Assembly: GCA_039934635.1 (NCBI GenBank)
Contig: JBDTLT010000011.1
Location: forward strand, 1 to 64,000
Length of the DNA: 64,000 nt
Reading direction: 5' to 3'
Source of the DNA: DATLFA01 sp039934635
GTDB lineage: Bacteria; Actinomycetota; Acidimicrobiia; Acidimicrobiales; WLNW01
The notes under the pieces were generated by a model that did not search any database, was not told where the DNA came from, and worked only from the letters and a program-made list of their open reading frames with translations. This document shows, one piece after another, positions 42,623 through 51,173 of the stretch; positions within the stretch are counted from its first letter, which is position 1, and each line of letters begins with the position of its first letter. The position numbers were made by a program, and so were the translations under genes.

Positions 42623-44482
42623 ATGTACGTGCGGGTGGATCTGGGCTCGGGCGCCGTCGCACTGGCCGAGCCCGACAACTTCAAGCAGTTCCACGTGACG
42701 GCGAGCGGGCCTGGCCTCGACGACGATGTCGCGGACGCGCTCGGTGACGGTGGGCGCCGGTGTGACGAGCCGAGCCACGTCTACGTCGCGATCGAACTCG
42801 TGCGACGGCTCGCGGCCCCCCAAATGGGTGACGAGTGGGAGGCGGGATTCGACAAGATGCTGGGTTTCGCCCAGAAGATGGGTTGGATCGACCCGAGCGG
42901 CGAGTTCATCAAGGCGCACACCGAGTGGCCGCTGTGCGACGGCCGCAACCTCTGGGAGTTGATCGAGGCGCGGGTCGCGGCCACGCCCGATATCGAGATG
43001 GCGTGCGACGAATCGGGCAATCGCCTGACGTTTCGGCAATTCGAGGACCGGGCCGAACGCATGGCGGCGGGCCTCATGACGATGGGCATCGCCGCGAACG
43101 ACGTCGTCTCGTGGGAGCTGCCCAGTTGGATCGAGTCGATGGTGTTGAGCGCGGCCATCAATCGGCTCGACGCGGTGCAGAACCCGATCATCGCGATCTA
43201 CCGGGAACGCGAGGTCGCGTTCTGCACGAAGCAGGCCGGCGCCAAGCTGTTGATCGTGCCCGGCGTCTGGCGCGGCTACGACTACACGGCGATGGCCAAC
43301 GCTGTCGCGGCGGCCAACGACGGTCTCGAAGTCCTCACGGTCGAGCGGGGCGCGTTTCCCGATGGTGATCCGACGACATTGCCGCCGCCCCCACGGCCGT
43401 TGGCGTCGGGCGAACTGCCGATGCGCTGGTTGATGTACACGTCCGGTACGACCAGCGATCCCAAGGGCGCGCGGCACACCGATGCCGCCAATGCGATCGT
43501 GGCTCGCACGACCGGTCAGCGCTTCGATGTCCGTCACGGTGACCGGCCCTCGCTCGTGTTTCCGTTCCCGCACATCGGCGGCATCATGTGGATGGTGCTG
43601 TCGTTGCAGTTCGGGGCAACTCTGCTGTTCGAAGAAGCCTTCGACGCCAATCGCACGCCGCGGTATCTCTCGCGCGAGGGGTGCACGCATCCGGGGTCGG
43701 GCACGCCGTTCCATGTGGCGTATCTCAACGTGCAGCGCGAGCAGCCCGACGTGCCGTTGTTCCCGCGGGCGAAGTGTTTTCCGGGAGGCGGTGCACCCAA
43801 GCCGCCGCAACTGACCTACGAGGTCAAGGACGAGTTGGGCGCAGTGGTCGTGTCGGGCTGGGGTCTCACCGAGGTCCCGATCCTCACGATGGCGTCGACC
43901 AAGGATTCGCTCGAACGGCTCGCGCAGACCGAAGGTTTCGTCATGCCGGGTGTCGAATTGATCGTCGTCAAGCTCGACGGCACACGGGCTGCCCCTGGCG
44001 AAGAGGGCGAACTGCGCGCGAAGGCACCACAGATGATGTTGGGCTATCTCGACGAGCGCCTCGACGCGGAGGCGTTCGACGAAGAGGGCTACTTCCGCAC
44101 CGGCGACCTGGGCACGCTCGATGCCGACGGCTACGTGGTCATCACGGGCCGGTCCAAGGACGTCATCATCCGCAACGCGGAGAACATCTCGGCCAAAGAG
44201 GTCGAAGATGTGCTCTACACGCACCCCAAGGTGCACGACGTCGCCGTCATCGGATTGTCCGATGCGAAGACGGGCGAACGCGTGTGCGCGGTGGTGTCGA
44301 GCACCGACGTCCAGGATCCGTTGACCTTTGCCGCCATGCGCGATTTCCTGATCCAGCACGGCTTGCGCAAGCAGGCGATTCCCGAGCAGTTGGAGCTGGT
44401 CGACGTCATTCCCCGCAATGCGGCGGGCAAGATAACCAAGAACGTGCTGCGCGACCGATTCAATGGTGCAGATCGACAATGA
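42623..44482 (+). CDS. CoA ligase (AMP-forming) with extra N-terminal domain
   Basis: This 619-residue protein has a ligase part from about residue 105: LMYTSGTTSDPKGARHTDA (ATP loop), VSGWGLTEVPILTM, YFRTGDLGTLDADGYVVITG and a C-terminal lysine in RNAAGKITKNVL. Residues 1-100 form an additional domain (MYVRVDLGSGAVALAEPDN, GFDKMLGFAQKMGWID) not found in ordinary FadD proteins; it ends IKAHTEW just before the ligase. The family of that domain is unknown to me. The ATG at 42623 has TAGGGT 8 nt upstream. The selenoprotein-like gene starts 13 nt after the stop. A start at the internal ATG (residue 68) cannot be fully excluded. Confidence 0.88.
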   Translation: MYVRVDLGSGAVALAEPDNFKQFHVTASGPGLDDDVADALGDGGRRCDEPSHVYVAIELVRRLAAPQMGDEWEAGFDKMLGFAQKMGWIDPSGEFIKAHTEWPLCDGRNLWELIEARVAATPDIEMACDESGNRLTFRQFEDRAERMAAGLMTMGIAANDVVSWELPSWIESMVLSAAINRLDAVQNPIIAIYREREVAFCTKQAGAKLLIVPGVWRGYDYTAMANAVAAANDGLEVLTVERGAFPDGDPTTLPPPPRPLASGELPMRWLMYTSGTTSDPKGARHTDAANAIVARTTGQRFDVRHGDRPSLVFPFPHIGGIMWMVLSLQFGATLLFEEAFDANRTPRYLSREGCTHPGSGTPFHVAYLNVQREQPDVPLFPRAKCFPGGGAPKPPQLTYEVKDELGAVVVSGWGLTEVPILTMASTKDSLERLAQTEGFVMPGVELIVVKLDGTRAAPGEEGELRAKAPQMMLGYLDERLDAEAFDEEGYFRTGDLGTLDADGYVVITGRSKDVIIRNAENISAKEVEDVLYTHPKVHDVAVIGLSDAKTGERVCAVVSSTDVQDPLTFAAMRDFLIQHGLRKQAIPEQLELVDVIPRNAAGKITKNVLRDRFNGADRQ

Positions 44483-44495
44483 GGAGAAGGCGACA

Positions 44496-44858
44496 ATGGC
44501 GAAAGTGACCATCTACCACAACGGCAATTGAAACTCGTCCAATAGCGCCTTGGCGGTCGCCAAGGATCTGGGTGTCGATGCCGAGATCGTGCAATACCTC
44601 AAGACTCCACCCGACAAAGCGACGCTCGAAAAGATCATCGGCATGCTCGAAGATCCCGTGGAGGACCTCGTCCGCAAGGATGCCAAATTCGAAAAGCTGG
44701 GCCTCGACCCCGCCACGTTCGTGGGCAAGCCGAAGGCGGTCGTCGACATCTTGTTGAAGCACAAAGAACTGATGCAACGACCGGTCATCGTCAAAGGCAA
44801 CAAGGCGATCATCGGCCGACCGAAGGACAAGGCCGCAAAGTTCCTCGAGGCCAAATAG
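44496..44858 (+). CDS. ArsC-family protein with in-frame UGA (predicted selenocysteine)
   Basis: This is a thioredoxin-fold ArsC-like oxidoreductase of 120 residues if UGA codon 12 (44529-44531) is read as selenocysteine. The N-terminus reads VTIYHNGN-U-NSSNSALA, aligning with the HNPxCSKSR loop of arsenate reductase, so UGA sits exactly at the catalytic Cys. The three Arg of the arsenate-reductase anion site are conserved in place and spacing (Arg60, Arg95 in QRPVIV, Arg108 in IIGRP). GAGGAG lies 7-12 nt before the ATG. A SECIS-like hairpin follows the UGA. The gene sits between a CoA ligase (13-nt gap) and a Rieske oxygenase (14-nt gap), on one strand. Alternatives are a nonsense mutation or a start near 44,550; the latter would lose the whole active site. 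Confidence 0.82.
44548..44565 (+). promoter_or_regulatory. Candidate bacterial SECIS hairpin
   Basis: CCTTGGC-GGTC-GCCAAGG is a perfect 7-bp stem with a GGUC loop. The stem begins 17 nt after the UGA and the loop lies 24-27 nt after it, inside the 16-37-nt range known for bacterial SECIS loops. The GGUC loop sequence also occurs in the apical loop of the E. coli fdhF SECIS, which SelB binds. Confidence 0.72.
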
Positions 44859-44872
44859 AAGGGCTCGCACCT

Positions 44873-46213
44873 ATGGCGATCACCGAGTACACCGACGATG
44901 CACCGGTCGGCACGACCATCACCACGGTCGCGCGCCGGCGCACCCCGGTGCGCATTCCTGCCGCGCGCTACACCGACCCTGCGTGGGCCGAGCTCGAAGA
45001 GCAGCGAGTGTGGACCAAGACATGGCAACTGGCGTGCACACTCGACCACTTGGCCAATGCCGGCGACTGGTTCGAATACACCGTCGCCAAGTACTCGGTG
45101 CTCATCGTGCGCGATGACGACGGCGCGTTGCGGGCCTATCAAAACGTGTGCCTGCATCGTGGCAACGAGCTGTGTCACGGCGCGGGCAGTGGGCTCACCG
45201 AGATTCGCTGCCCCTACCACCGGTGGTCGTGGGATCTGCAAGGTCGGTTGCGGGAGGTGCCCTCGCGCAAAGGGTTCGGTGCTTTGCGCAACGAAGAGTT
45301 CCCCCTCATCTCGGTGCTCGTCGACACGTGGGGACCATTCGTCTTCGTCAACCTCGACACCGACGCCATGCCGTTGGGCGAATACCTCGCACCGGTGCCC
45401 GACGACATCGCGTGGGCAGGCATCGACGAGTTTCGTTGCCGCGCCCTCGTCACGGTGCCCTTGCCGGCCAACTGGAAGGTCTGCATCGAGGCGTTCAGCG
45501 AGACCTATCACGTGCAGGGCATCCATCGCGAGATGCTGCCGATGTGCGACGACGTCAATTCTCCGCAGGCAATCTGGGAGCATTCCGGCCGCTTGGTGCA
45601 ACCCTACGGGGTGCCGTCACCTCGCCTGCGGCAGAGGCCGGACGATCAGCAGGTCTGGGATGCGTTCATCGAAGTGATGGGCGGCCGGATCGGCATCTCC
45701 GACAAGGCGGCGGCCGGCACCGTGCCCGAGGTTCCCGCCGGGCAGACGCTGCGCGATGTCCTCGCTCAAGGCGTGCGCGACGTAGGAGCGGCACAAGGGC
45801 TCGACTTCACATTGTTCAGCACGACGGAGCTGATGGATCTCAACCAGTACAACTTCTTCCCCAACATCACCGTGCTCGTGTTCCCCGATCTGTTGAGCGT
45901 CATCCGCGCCCGGCCGGGCGCGAACCCCGATGAATGCTTCATGGATTCGTTCGCGTTCGTACGCGTGCCAAAGGGCTCGACCGCACCACGCGTCCAACCG
46001 GCGGCGCTCACCATGAGCCCCGATCAGCCCGTCTTCGGCCTCGTGATCAACCAAGACGTCGGCAACTTGCAACACGCGCAGCGGGGTCTGCACCAACCGG
46101 GCTTCACCCACCTCGCGATCTCGGGCGAGGAGTGCCGCATCATCAATCTGCACCGCAACCTCGAGAAGTACATCGGCGTACGCGAGATGTACGGCGGTGA
46201 CGAAGGGGACTAG
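44873..46213 (+). CDS. Rieske non-heme iron oxygenase, alpha subunit
   Basis: This ring-hydroxylating-type oxygenase has 446 residues. The Rieske ligands are CLHRG (Cys93, His95) and CPYHRW (Cys113, His116). The mononuclear iron site is seen as ETYHVQGIHREM, with an Asp in INQDVGNLQHAQRG. No beta subunit is adjacent, so it may be a homo-oligomer, as in carnitine/choline or sterol-type oxygenases. Electrons could come from the Rieske ferredoxin at 12,380 or the ferredoxin/reductase at 55,847 and 56,563 (inference). It closes the three-gene operon. Confidence 0.92.
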   Translation: MAITEYTDDAPVGTTITTVARRRTPVRIPAARYTDPAWAELEEQRVWTKTWQLACTLDHLANAGDWFEYTVAKYSVLIVRDDDGALRAYQNVCLHRGNELCHGAGSGLTEIRCPYHRWSWDLQGRLREVPSRKGFGALRNEEFPLISVLVDTWGPFVFVNLDTDAMPLGEYLAPVPDDIAWAGIDEFRCRALVTVPLPANWKVCIEAFSETYHVQGIHREMLPMCDDVNSPQAIWEHSGRLVQPYGVPSPRLRQRPDDQQVWDAFIEVMGGRIGISDKAAAGTVPEVPAGQTLRDVLAQGVRDVGAAQGLDFTLFSTTELMDLNQYNFFPNITVLVFPDLLSVIRARPGANPDECFMDSFAFVRVPKGSTAPRVQPAALTMSPDQPVFGLVINQDVGNLQHAQRGLHQPGFTHLAISGEECRIINLHRNLEKYIGVREMYGGDEGD

Positions 46214-46302
46214 TCGTGCGGCCGACTTGTGCGGCTCCGCCGCAACGGATTGGCGGCTTCGCCGCGGAATGAAGTCGCGGGAATCAGATCGTGAACACTC
46301 TG

Positions 46303-46339
46303 GTAGCAAGAGTGCACGGTGGGAGTGCACTCTTGCTAC
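46303..46339. terminator. Perfect 15-bp bidirectional terminator hairpin
   Basis: GTAGCAAGAGTGCAC at 46303-46317 pairs perfectly with 46325-46339 around a 7-nt loop (GGTGGGA). It lies between the convergent Rieske oxygenase and DUF445 genes. The rest of the 46,214-46,394 gap shows only short GC-rich repeats. Confidence 0.75.
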
Positions 46340-46394
46340 GAAAGATCGGGGCGCAGCCACCCCGCGGTTGTGAGACGGTCCCGCGAGTGCACCG

Positions 46395-47654
46395 TCAGCC
46401 GATGAGGCGGCCGAAGGAGTAGATGGCGAGGCCGGCGAGACCGCCGACGAGCGTGCCGTTGATGCGGATGAACTGGAGATCGCGGCCGACCTGCAACTCG
46501 ATGCGCTCCGCGGCTTCGTCGGCGTCCCATTTGGCGACTGTCGTCTCGATCAGGTCGGCGACCTCGTGGCGGTAGGCCTCGATGATGTAGCCGGCCGCAC
46601 CTTCGATCCAACGATCGACCTTTGCCCGCAGCGATGGGTCGTTGTTGAGGGACGTGCCGAACGCCAACGCCGTTTGTTCGATGCGACGGCGCAGTTCGGA
46701 ATCGGGATCGTTGCTCTGATCGACGAGCGAGCGTTTGAGATCGCCCCACAGCGAGCCCATCCAGTTGCGTACCGCCGGATGCTCGAGGATCTCCTCTTTC
46801 AACTTCTCGCCCCGGGCGATGAGTGCGGGGTCCGACCCGAGCCGTTCGACCAGATCGGCCAATCGCGTGTCGAGGTGTTGGCGTAGCTCGTGTGACGGGT
46901 CGTCGATGACCTGTTGCAAGAACGTCGCCAGGCCGCGGTAGATCTTGTCGAAGATGCGATCATCGATCGGTTCGGGAACCCACCACGGCGATTCGCTGGA
47001 AAAGCGTCCGCGCAGCTCGCCCCGGTTCTCTTCGAGGAACCGAGCAGCGCCCTTTGCCAGCGCGTCGACCAGTTCGCGGTGGCGACCGTCGGCCGTCGCG
47101 ATGGCGAGTACACGAGCGGCGGCTCGTGATGCCTCGATCTGTCGCAGACGCGATGTGATGCCGTGTTCGAGTGCGCTCTGCACATCGTCGTCGTGAAGCA
47201 CGTCGAGTGCGCCCGCCAACGCCGCGCTCGTGTGTTGGCTCACGGTCTGCGCATGCGTGCTGTCGCCGAGCCAGACGCCGAGGCGCTCGCCGATGCGGGC
47301 GTGGCGCAGTTTCTCGGCGACCACTTCACGAGCGAGGAAGTTCTCTTGTACGAACTCACCGAGGCTGTGACCGAGTTGTGCTTTGCGCGTCTTGATGACC
47401 GCGGTGTGGGGGATGGGCAGGCCGAGCGGATGGCGAAACAGTGCGGTCACTGCAAACCAGTCGGCGAGCCCGCCGACCATCGAGGCCTCCGCGGTTGCTC
47501 GGATGAACCCCAACCACGAGTGATCGGACTCGAAGATGCGGGTCACGACGAACACTGCCGCGGCGACGATGAGCATGCCGGTGGCGCGCCACTTCATGCG
47601 GCTCAGTTGCCGGGCGCGTTCGCTGTCGCGCTCCATGGTCGTGACCGTCTTCAC
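46395..47654 (-). CDS. DUF445 family membrane protein
   Basis: This 419-residue protein of the YjiN/DUF445 family has an N-terminal hydrophobic region (TGMLIVAAAVFVVTRIF, ASMVGGLADWFAVTALF), the diagnostic FRHPLGLPIPHTAVI, a long helical, charged central part with repeated amphipathic helices, and a C-terminal helix (NGTLVGGLAGLAIYSFG). It is probably membrane-anchored at both ends. No function is established for the family. The GTG at 47654 follows TAGGCT at 6 nt, suggesting a leaderless transcript starting inside the end of hrpB. Confidence 0.9.
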   Translation of the reverse strand: MKTVTTMERDSERARQLSRMKWRATGMLIVAAAVFVVTRIFESDHSWLGFIRATAEASMVGGLADWFAVTALFRHPLGLPIPHTAVIKTRKAQLGHSLGEFVQENFLAREVVAEKLRHARIGERLGVWLGDSTHAQTVSQHTSAALAGALDVLHDDDVQSALEHGITSRLRQIEASRAAARVLAIATADGRHRELVDALAKGAARFLEENRGELRGRFSSESPWWVPEPIDDRIFDKIYRGLATFLQQVIDDPSHELRQHLDTRLADLVERLGSDPALIARGEKLKEEILEHPAVRNWMGSLWGDLKRSLVDQSNDPDSELRRRIEQTALAFGTSLNNDPSLRAKVDRWIEGAAGYIIEAYRHEVADLIETTVAKWDADEAAERIELQVGRDLQFIRINGTLVGGLAGLAIYSFGRLIG

Positions 47655-47660
47655 CGGGGC

Positions 47661-47666
47661 AGCCTA
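47661..47666 (-). promoter_or_regulatory. Candidate leaderless -10 box (TAGGCT) for the DUF445 gene
   Basis: On the minus strand TAGGCT lies 6 nt before the GTG at 47654, overlapping the last codons of hrpB. No ribosome site is present. Confidence 0.48.
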
Positions 47667-50135
47667 CGGCGCGCGCCTCGGCCGTTTGACGCCTCGCGAC
47701 GGCGCGGCCTTGGTCGGGTCCTCGGGCCAATCGTGCTTGGGATAGCGCCCGCGCATCTCGGCCCGGACTTGCGGATACGAACCTTGCCAGAACCCGCCCA
47801 GATCGGCTGTGACCTGGAGCGGTCGCCCGGCCGGCGAAAGCAGATGCAGTACGACCGGCACCCGCCCGCCGGCCACTCGTGGTGTGTCACTCCAACCGAA
47901 TACCTCTTGAAGGCGTACTCGTAACACCGGCTGGTCGCTGCCGTAGTCGAGCGCGATCGTCGAGCCGCTCGGCACCGTGAGGACGCGGGGCGCGAGCGTG
48001 TCGAGCTGAGCGAGGAGCGCCCTCGGCACGAGCGTCTGTAGCGCTCGCGTCACGTCGATGCGCTCGAGGTCGGCGCGTCGGCGGGCTGTCCCGACGAACG
48101 GCGTGAGCCAGGTGTCGAGCGTCGCCAACAGGGCGTCGTCGGACAGGTCGGGCCACGCATCGTTGCCCAGCATCCGTCGACAGAACGTCACGCGAGATCG
48201 CAGCGCGTCGGCTTCACCCAGACGCGTCAGCAGGCGCAGACCGTCCCGGCCGACGCCGTCGAGAAGGGCGGATTGCGCCGCGCCGGCGTCGTCGAGGGGC
48301 TGGCGCGCAACGACGATGGCACCGAGTCGCCGATCGCGCGTCGCTCGCACGTCGTGCGTTTGCTGATCCCACACGACTTCGTCGACGGCTGTCATCTGCT
48401 CGGAGAACAGCTGCTCGACGTCGTCTCGGTCGATGGCCGCCGCCGCGAATATCCGCGCATCTTGTGCGCGCGCTTCGACGTCGGCGACGGCGATCCACTC
48501 GGAAGCGGCCAGAGGATCGTGCGGAGGTAGCACCGCCCCGATGCCGTTGGCCAACAGATAGCGCAACGAACCGGTCTTCGCTCGGCGTCGCGCAACGCGG
48601 TCGGGATACGCGAGCGCGACGACCACTCCCGTCGCCGTGACATCGACAGGGCTGTCGACGACCTTGATGATCGACCGCACACGCCGCGCGATGGTGTCGG
48701 CCCGTCGCTCGATCTGCGGTCGCCGCCGCGCTTGCGCCACCTGTTCGGCAAGGTCGGCCGTGGCCGTCTTGGTCGGCAGCCGATCGCTCAAGAGGGCCGC
48801 GATCGTGCACGCGAGCGAACCATGGCCCAACGCGTATGCGCCGAGCACACAGTGCGCGAGCCGCGGATGAAGCGGTAGTGCGGCGCAGTGCCGGCCGTGC
48901 TCGGTGAGTCGGGCATCGGCGTCGATGATGCCGAGTTCGCGCAGCAGTCGCTGGGCTTCGTGCAAACCGTCGGGCGGAGGCGCGTCGAGAAACCGTAGAT
49001 GGGTGCCGGCGGCGTCGCCCCATGAAACGAGGTCGAGGGCGAGCGACGCCAAGTCGGCGTGGGCGATTTCGGGAGTCGTCTGCTCGCGCAATCGCTCGTG
49101 CTCGAGTTCGGACCACAGGCGATAACAACGGCCGGGCGCCGTGCGACCGGCCCGTCCTCGCCGTTGATCGGCCGATGCCCGTGAAACACGGACGGTCGTC
49201 AGCCCGCCCATGCCGCGGCGTGGATCGAAACGCGACGTTCGGGCGAATCCACTGTCGACGACGGCACCGACCCCCTCGATCGTGAGGCTCGTTTCGGCGA
49301 TCGACGTCGCGACGATCACTCGGCGCCGCGACGGCGACGGCGTGAGCACGCGGTCCTGTTCGGCGGGTGGCAACGAACCGTGCAGCGCGAGGACCTCGAC
49401 CGAAGCGTCGTTGGAATGGTCTCGCTGCAACGACCGCATGACCTGACCGATCTCGTACACGCCGGGCGCGAACACGAGCACGTTGCCGTCGCCTTCACGC
49501 AGGGCTTGCCGGGTGGCCCGGGCGACGTGGTCGGCGTCGAACGATGCCGACGTCGATGCGAGGTAGGTAGTGGTGATCGGATATTGGCGCACGGTGCAGT
49601 CGATGATCGGTGCATCGTCGAGCAACCGCGCGACTGCCGCACCGTCGAGCGTGGCCGACATGACGACCACGCGTAGCTCCGGATGCAGCGCGGCGCGTGC
49701 GTCGAGCGTGAAGGCCAACCCGATATCGGCGTCGAGGCTGCGTTCGTGGAACTCGTCGAAGACGACCGCCGAGACATCGCTGAGTGCGGCATCCGAATGG
49801 AGCATCCTTGTGAGCACGCCTTCGGTCACGACTTCGATACGCGTGGTCTTCGAGACGTTTGTGTCGTCGCGCATGCGCCAGCCGACTCCGCGGCCCACTC
49901 GTTCATTGCGCAGCGCGGCCATGCGCGTCGCCGCCGCGCGGGTCGCGACGCGCCGTGGCTCGACGACAAGAACTTTGCCGTCACACCATGCCTGCTCTTC
50001 GAGCAGGAGTGGGACGATCGTGCTCTTCCCCGCTCCTGGCGGGGCCACGATCACGGCGGCCGAGCCGGGCGGGCGAAGCGCGTGAGCGATCTCGTCGAGG
50101 ACCGCCTTGATCGGAAGGTCGGTCGAGAGCATCAC
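47664..50135 (-). CDS. hrpB: ATP-dependent helicase HrpB
   Basis: This is a DEAH/RHA-type helicase of 823 residues, the usual length. Motif I is PPGAGKST, motif II is FDEFHERSLDAD (DEFH), motif III is MSATLDG, and motif VI is QRRGRAGRTAPG. The C-terminal HrpB domain ends with GSYPQVRAEMRGRYPKHDWP, diagnostic for HrpB. The start is at the GTG 50135 or ATG 50132, overlapping the stop of the upstream gene. Substrate RNA is unknown. Confidence 0.95.
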   Translation of the reverse strand: MMLSTDLPIKAVLDEIAHALRPPGSAAVIVAPPGAGKSTIVPLLLEEQAWCDGKVLVVEPRRVATRAAATRMAALRNERVGRGVGWRMRDDTNVSKTTRIEVVTEGVLTRMLHSDAALSDVSAVVFDEFHERSLDADIGLAFTLDARAALHPELRVVVMSATLDGAAVARLLDDAPIIDCTVRQYPITTTYLASTSASFDADHVARATRQALREGDGNVLVFAPGVYEIGQVMRSLQRDHSNDASVEVLALHGSLPPAEQDRVLTPSPSRRRVIVATSIAETSLTIEGVGAVVDSGFARTSRFDPRRGMGGLTTVRVSRASADQRRGRAGRTAPGRCYRLWSELEHERLREQTTPEIAHADLASLALDLVSWGDAAGTHLRFLDAPPPDGLHEAQRLLRELGIIDADARLTEHGRHCAALPLHPRLAHCVLGAYALGHGSLACTIAALLSDRLPTKTATADLAEQVAQARRRPQIERRADTIARRVRSIIKVVDSPVDVTATGVVVALAYPDRVARRRAKTGSLRYLLANGIGAVLPPHDPLAASEWIAVADVEARAQDARIFAAAAIDRDDVEQLFSEQMTAVDEVVWDQQTHDVRATRDRRLGAIVVARQPLDDAGAAQSALLDGVGRDGLRLLTRLGEADALRSRVTFCRRMLGNDAWPDLSDDALLATLDTWLTPFVGTARRRADLERIDVTRALQTLVPRALLAQLDTLAPRVLTVPSGSTIALDYGSDQPVLRVRLQEVFGWSDTPRVAGGRVPVVLHLLSPAGRPLQVTADLGGFWQGSYPQVRAEMRGRYPKHDWPEDPTKAAPSRGVKRPRRAP

Positions 50136-51124
50136 GAAGAGTCACCAGCGACCAATGCGTACTCGACGATGATCGGGCGATGGTCGCTGCCTCGCCCCGT
50201 GCCGTAGGTTGCTTTGACCGGTACGAGTTGCTTCGAGCTCAACGCGTGATCGATGCGAAGAAGCGGCGGGAAGGGTTTGTCGCGGGGCCACGTTCCGGTG
50301 AGGCCGGTGCCACGCGCCGAATGTGCGTCGGTGAGCCCCGTGTCGAGGAGATCGTCGAATCGAGAGTGGTAAATGGTCGCGTTGAAATCGCCGATCAGCA
50401 GCAGCGGTGTTGTTCGTTGTTCGGCGAGGCCGTGAAGCGCATCGAGCATCTGACGCCATCGCCTGATGGACTTGTCGTCAGTCGGCGCAATGGTGTGAAC
50501 GGCGACGATTTCGACGGTGCCTATGGCCGTGGACACGCGGGCGCGAGCCATCGGTCTCGAGGGCTCGTACCAGATCTCGCTCGATTCAAAGGGCAACCGC
50601 GAGAACAGAGCGGTGTCGCTGTCGCTCGAGATGACGCGATTGGTGAAGGCGGCCAGGGCGGGATCTCGCTCCAGGCGCGAGCGGAAGGCGCGCGTCACCT
50701 CATGAAATACGGCGATGTCGGGGTCGTTGCTGCGCACTTCTTCCATGATCCCCGACAGGTCGGGGTTGCCGTAAAAGAGGTTGGCGGAAAAAGTACGGAG
50801 TCGAGGCGCTCCTTTGACCTCGGCGCTGAGACGATCGGGAGGCTTGATGTCAGGCCAGACCGTCACGACATGCACCATCACCACGACGACGGTCAATGCG
50901 AGTAGGAGCCAGCGCCGAGCGCTGAACGCGAACCCGACTGCGAAGTACACGGGCAGGAATAGCCAGGGGGTGATGCCGTAGAGGGCGAGTGCGGCCTCGC
51001 CCTCGTACCCGGCCGAGCGGACGTAGGCGAACAAGAGCAAACACGCGCAGCCGAGATACGCCATCGCGCTCAGTTGTCTGAGGATGAGTAGCTCGCGTCT
51101 CGTTGCCGGGGCCGCAGAACTCAC
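50132..51124 (-). CDS. Membrane-anchored endonuclease/exonuclease/phosphatase protein
   Basis: The 330-residue protein has three predicted transmembrane helices in the first 90 residues (LSAMAYLGCACLLLFAYV, TPWLFLPVYFAVGFAF, WLLLALTVVVVMVHVVTVW) and a C-terminal EEP domain. The catalytic pattern is visible: FSANLFYGNPD (Asn), FHEVT (Glu), LLIGDFNAT (Asp/Asn) and GSDHRPIIVEY (Asp/His). The domain order suggests an extracytoplasmic phosphodiesterase. The GTG at 51124 follows TAGCCT at 6 nt. Its stop overlaps the hrpB start. Confidence 0.88.
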   Translation of the reverse strand: MSSAAPATRRELLILRQLSAMAYLGCACLLLFAYVRSAGYEGEAALALYGITPWLFLPVYFAVGFAFSARRWLLLALTVVVVMVHVVTVWPDIKPPDRLSAEVKGAPRLRTFSANLFYGNPDLSGIMEEVRSNDPDIAVFHEVTRAFRSRLERDPALAAFTNRVISSDSDTALFSRLPFESSEIWYEPSRPMARARVSTAIGTVEIVAVHTIAPTDDKSIRRWRQMLDALHGLAEQRTTPLLLIGDFNATIYHSRFDDLLDTGLTDAHSARGTGLTGTWPRDKPFPPLLRIDHALSSKQLVPVKATYGTGRGSDHRPIIVEYALVAGDSS

Positions 51125-51130
51125 CGATGC

Positions 51131-51136
51131 AGGCTA
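51131..51136 (-). promoter_or_regulatory. Candidate leaderless -10 box (TAGCCT)
   Basis: On the minus strand TAGCCT lies 6 nt before the GTG at 51124. No ribosome site is seen. Confidence 0.42.
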
Positions 51137-51173
51137 GGCCCGACCGGCCCTCAGCTTGCGTCGCGCTCCGCGG

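Noticed and set aside
41963..44482. CoA ligase of 839 residues
   Set aside because: The first 220 codons are antisense to the methyltransferase gene. The ATG at 42,623 with TAGGGT upstream is the likely start.
44550..44858. Start of the ArsC-like gene at about 44,550 (a 102-residue protein)
   Set aside because: It would remove the first strand and the active-site loop, and has no ribosome site. The upstream ATG has GAGGAG and continues the family alignment through the UGA.
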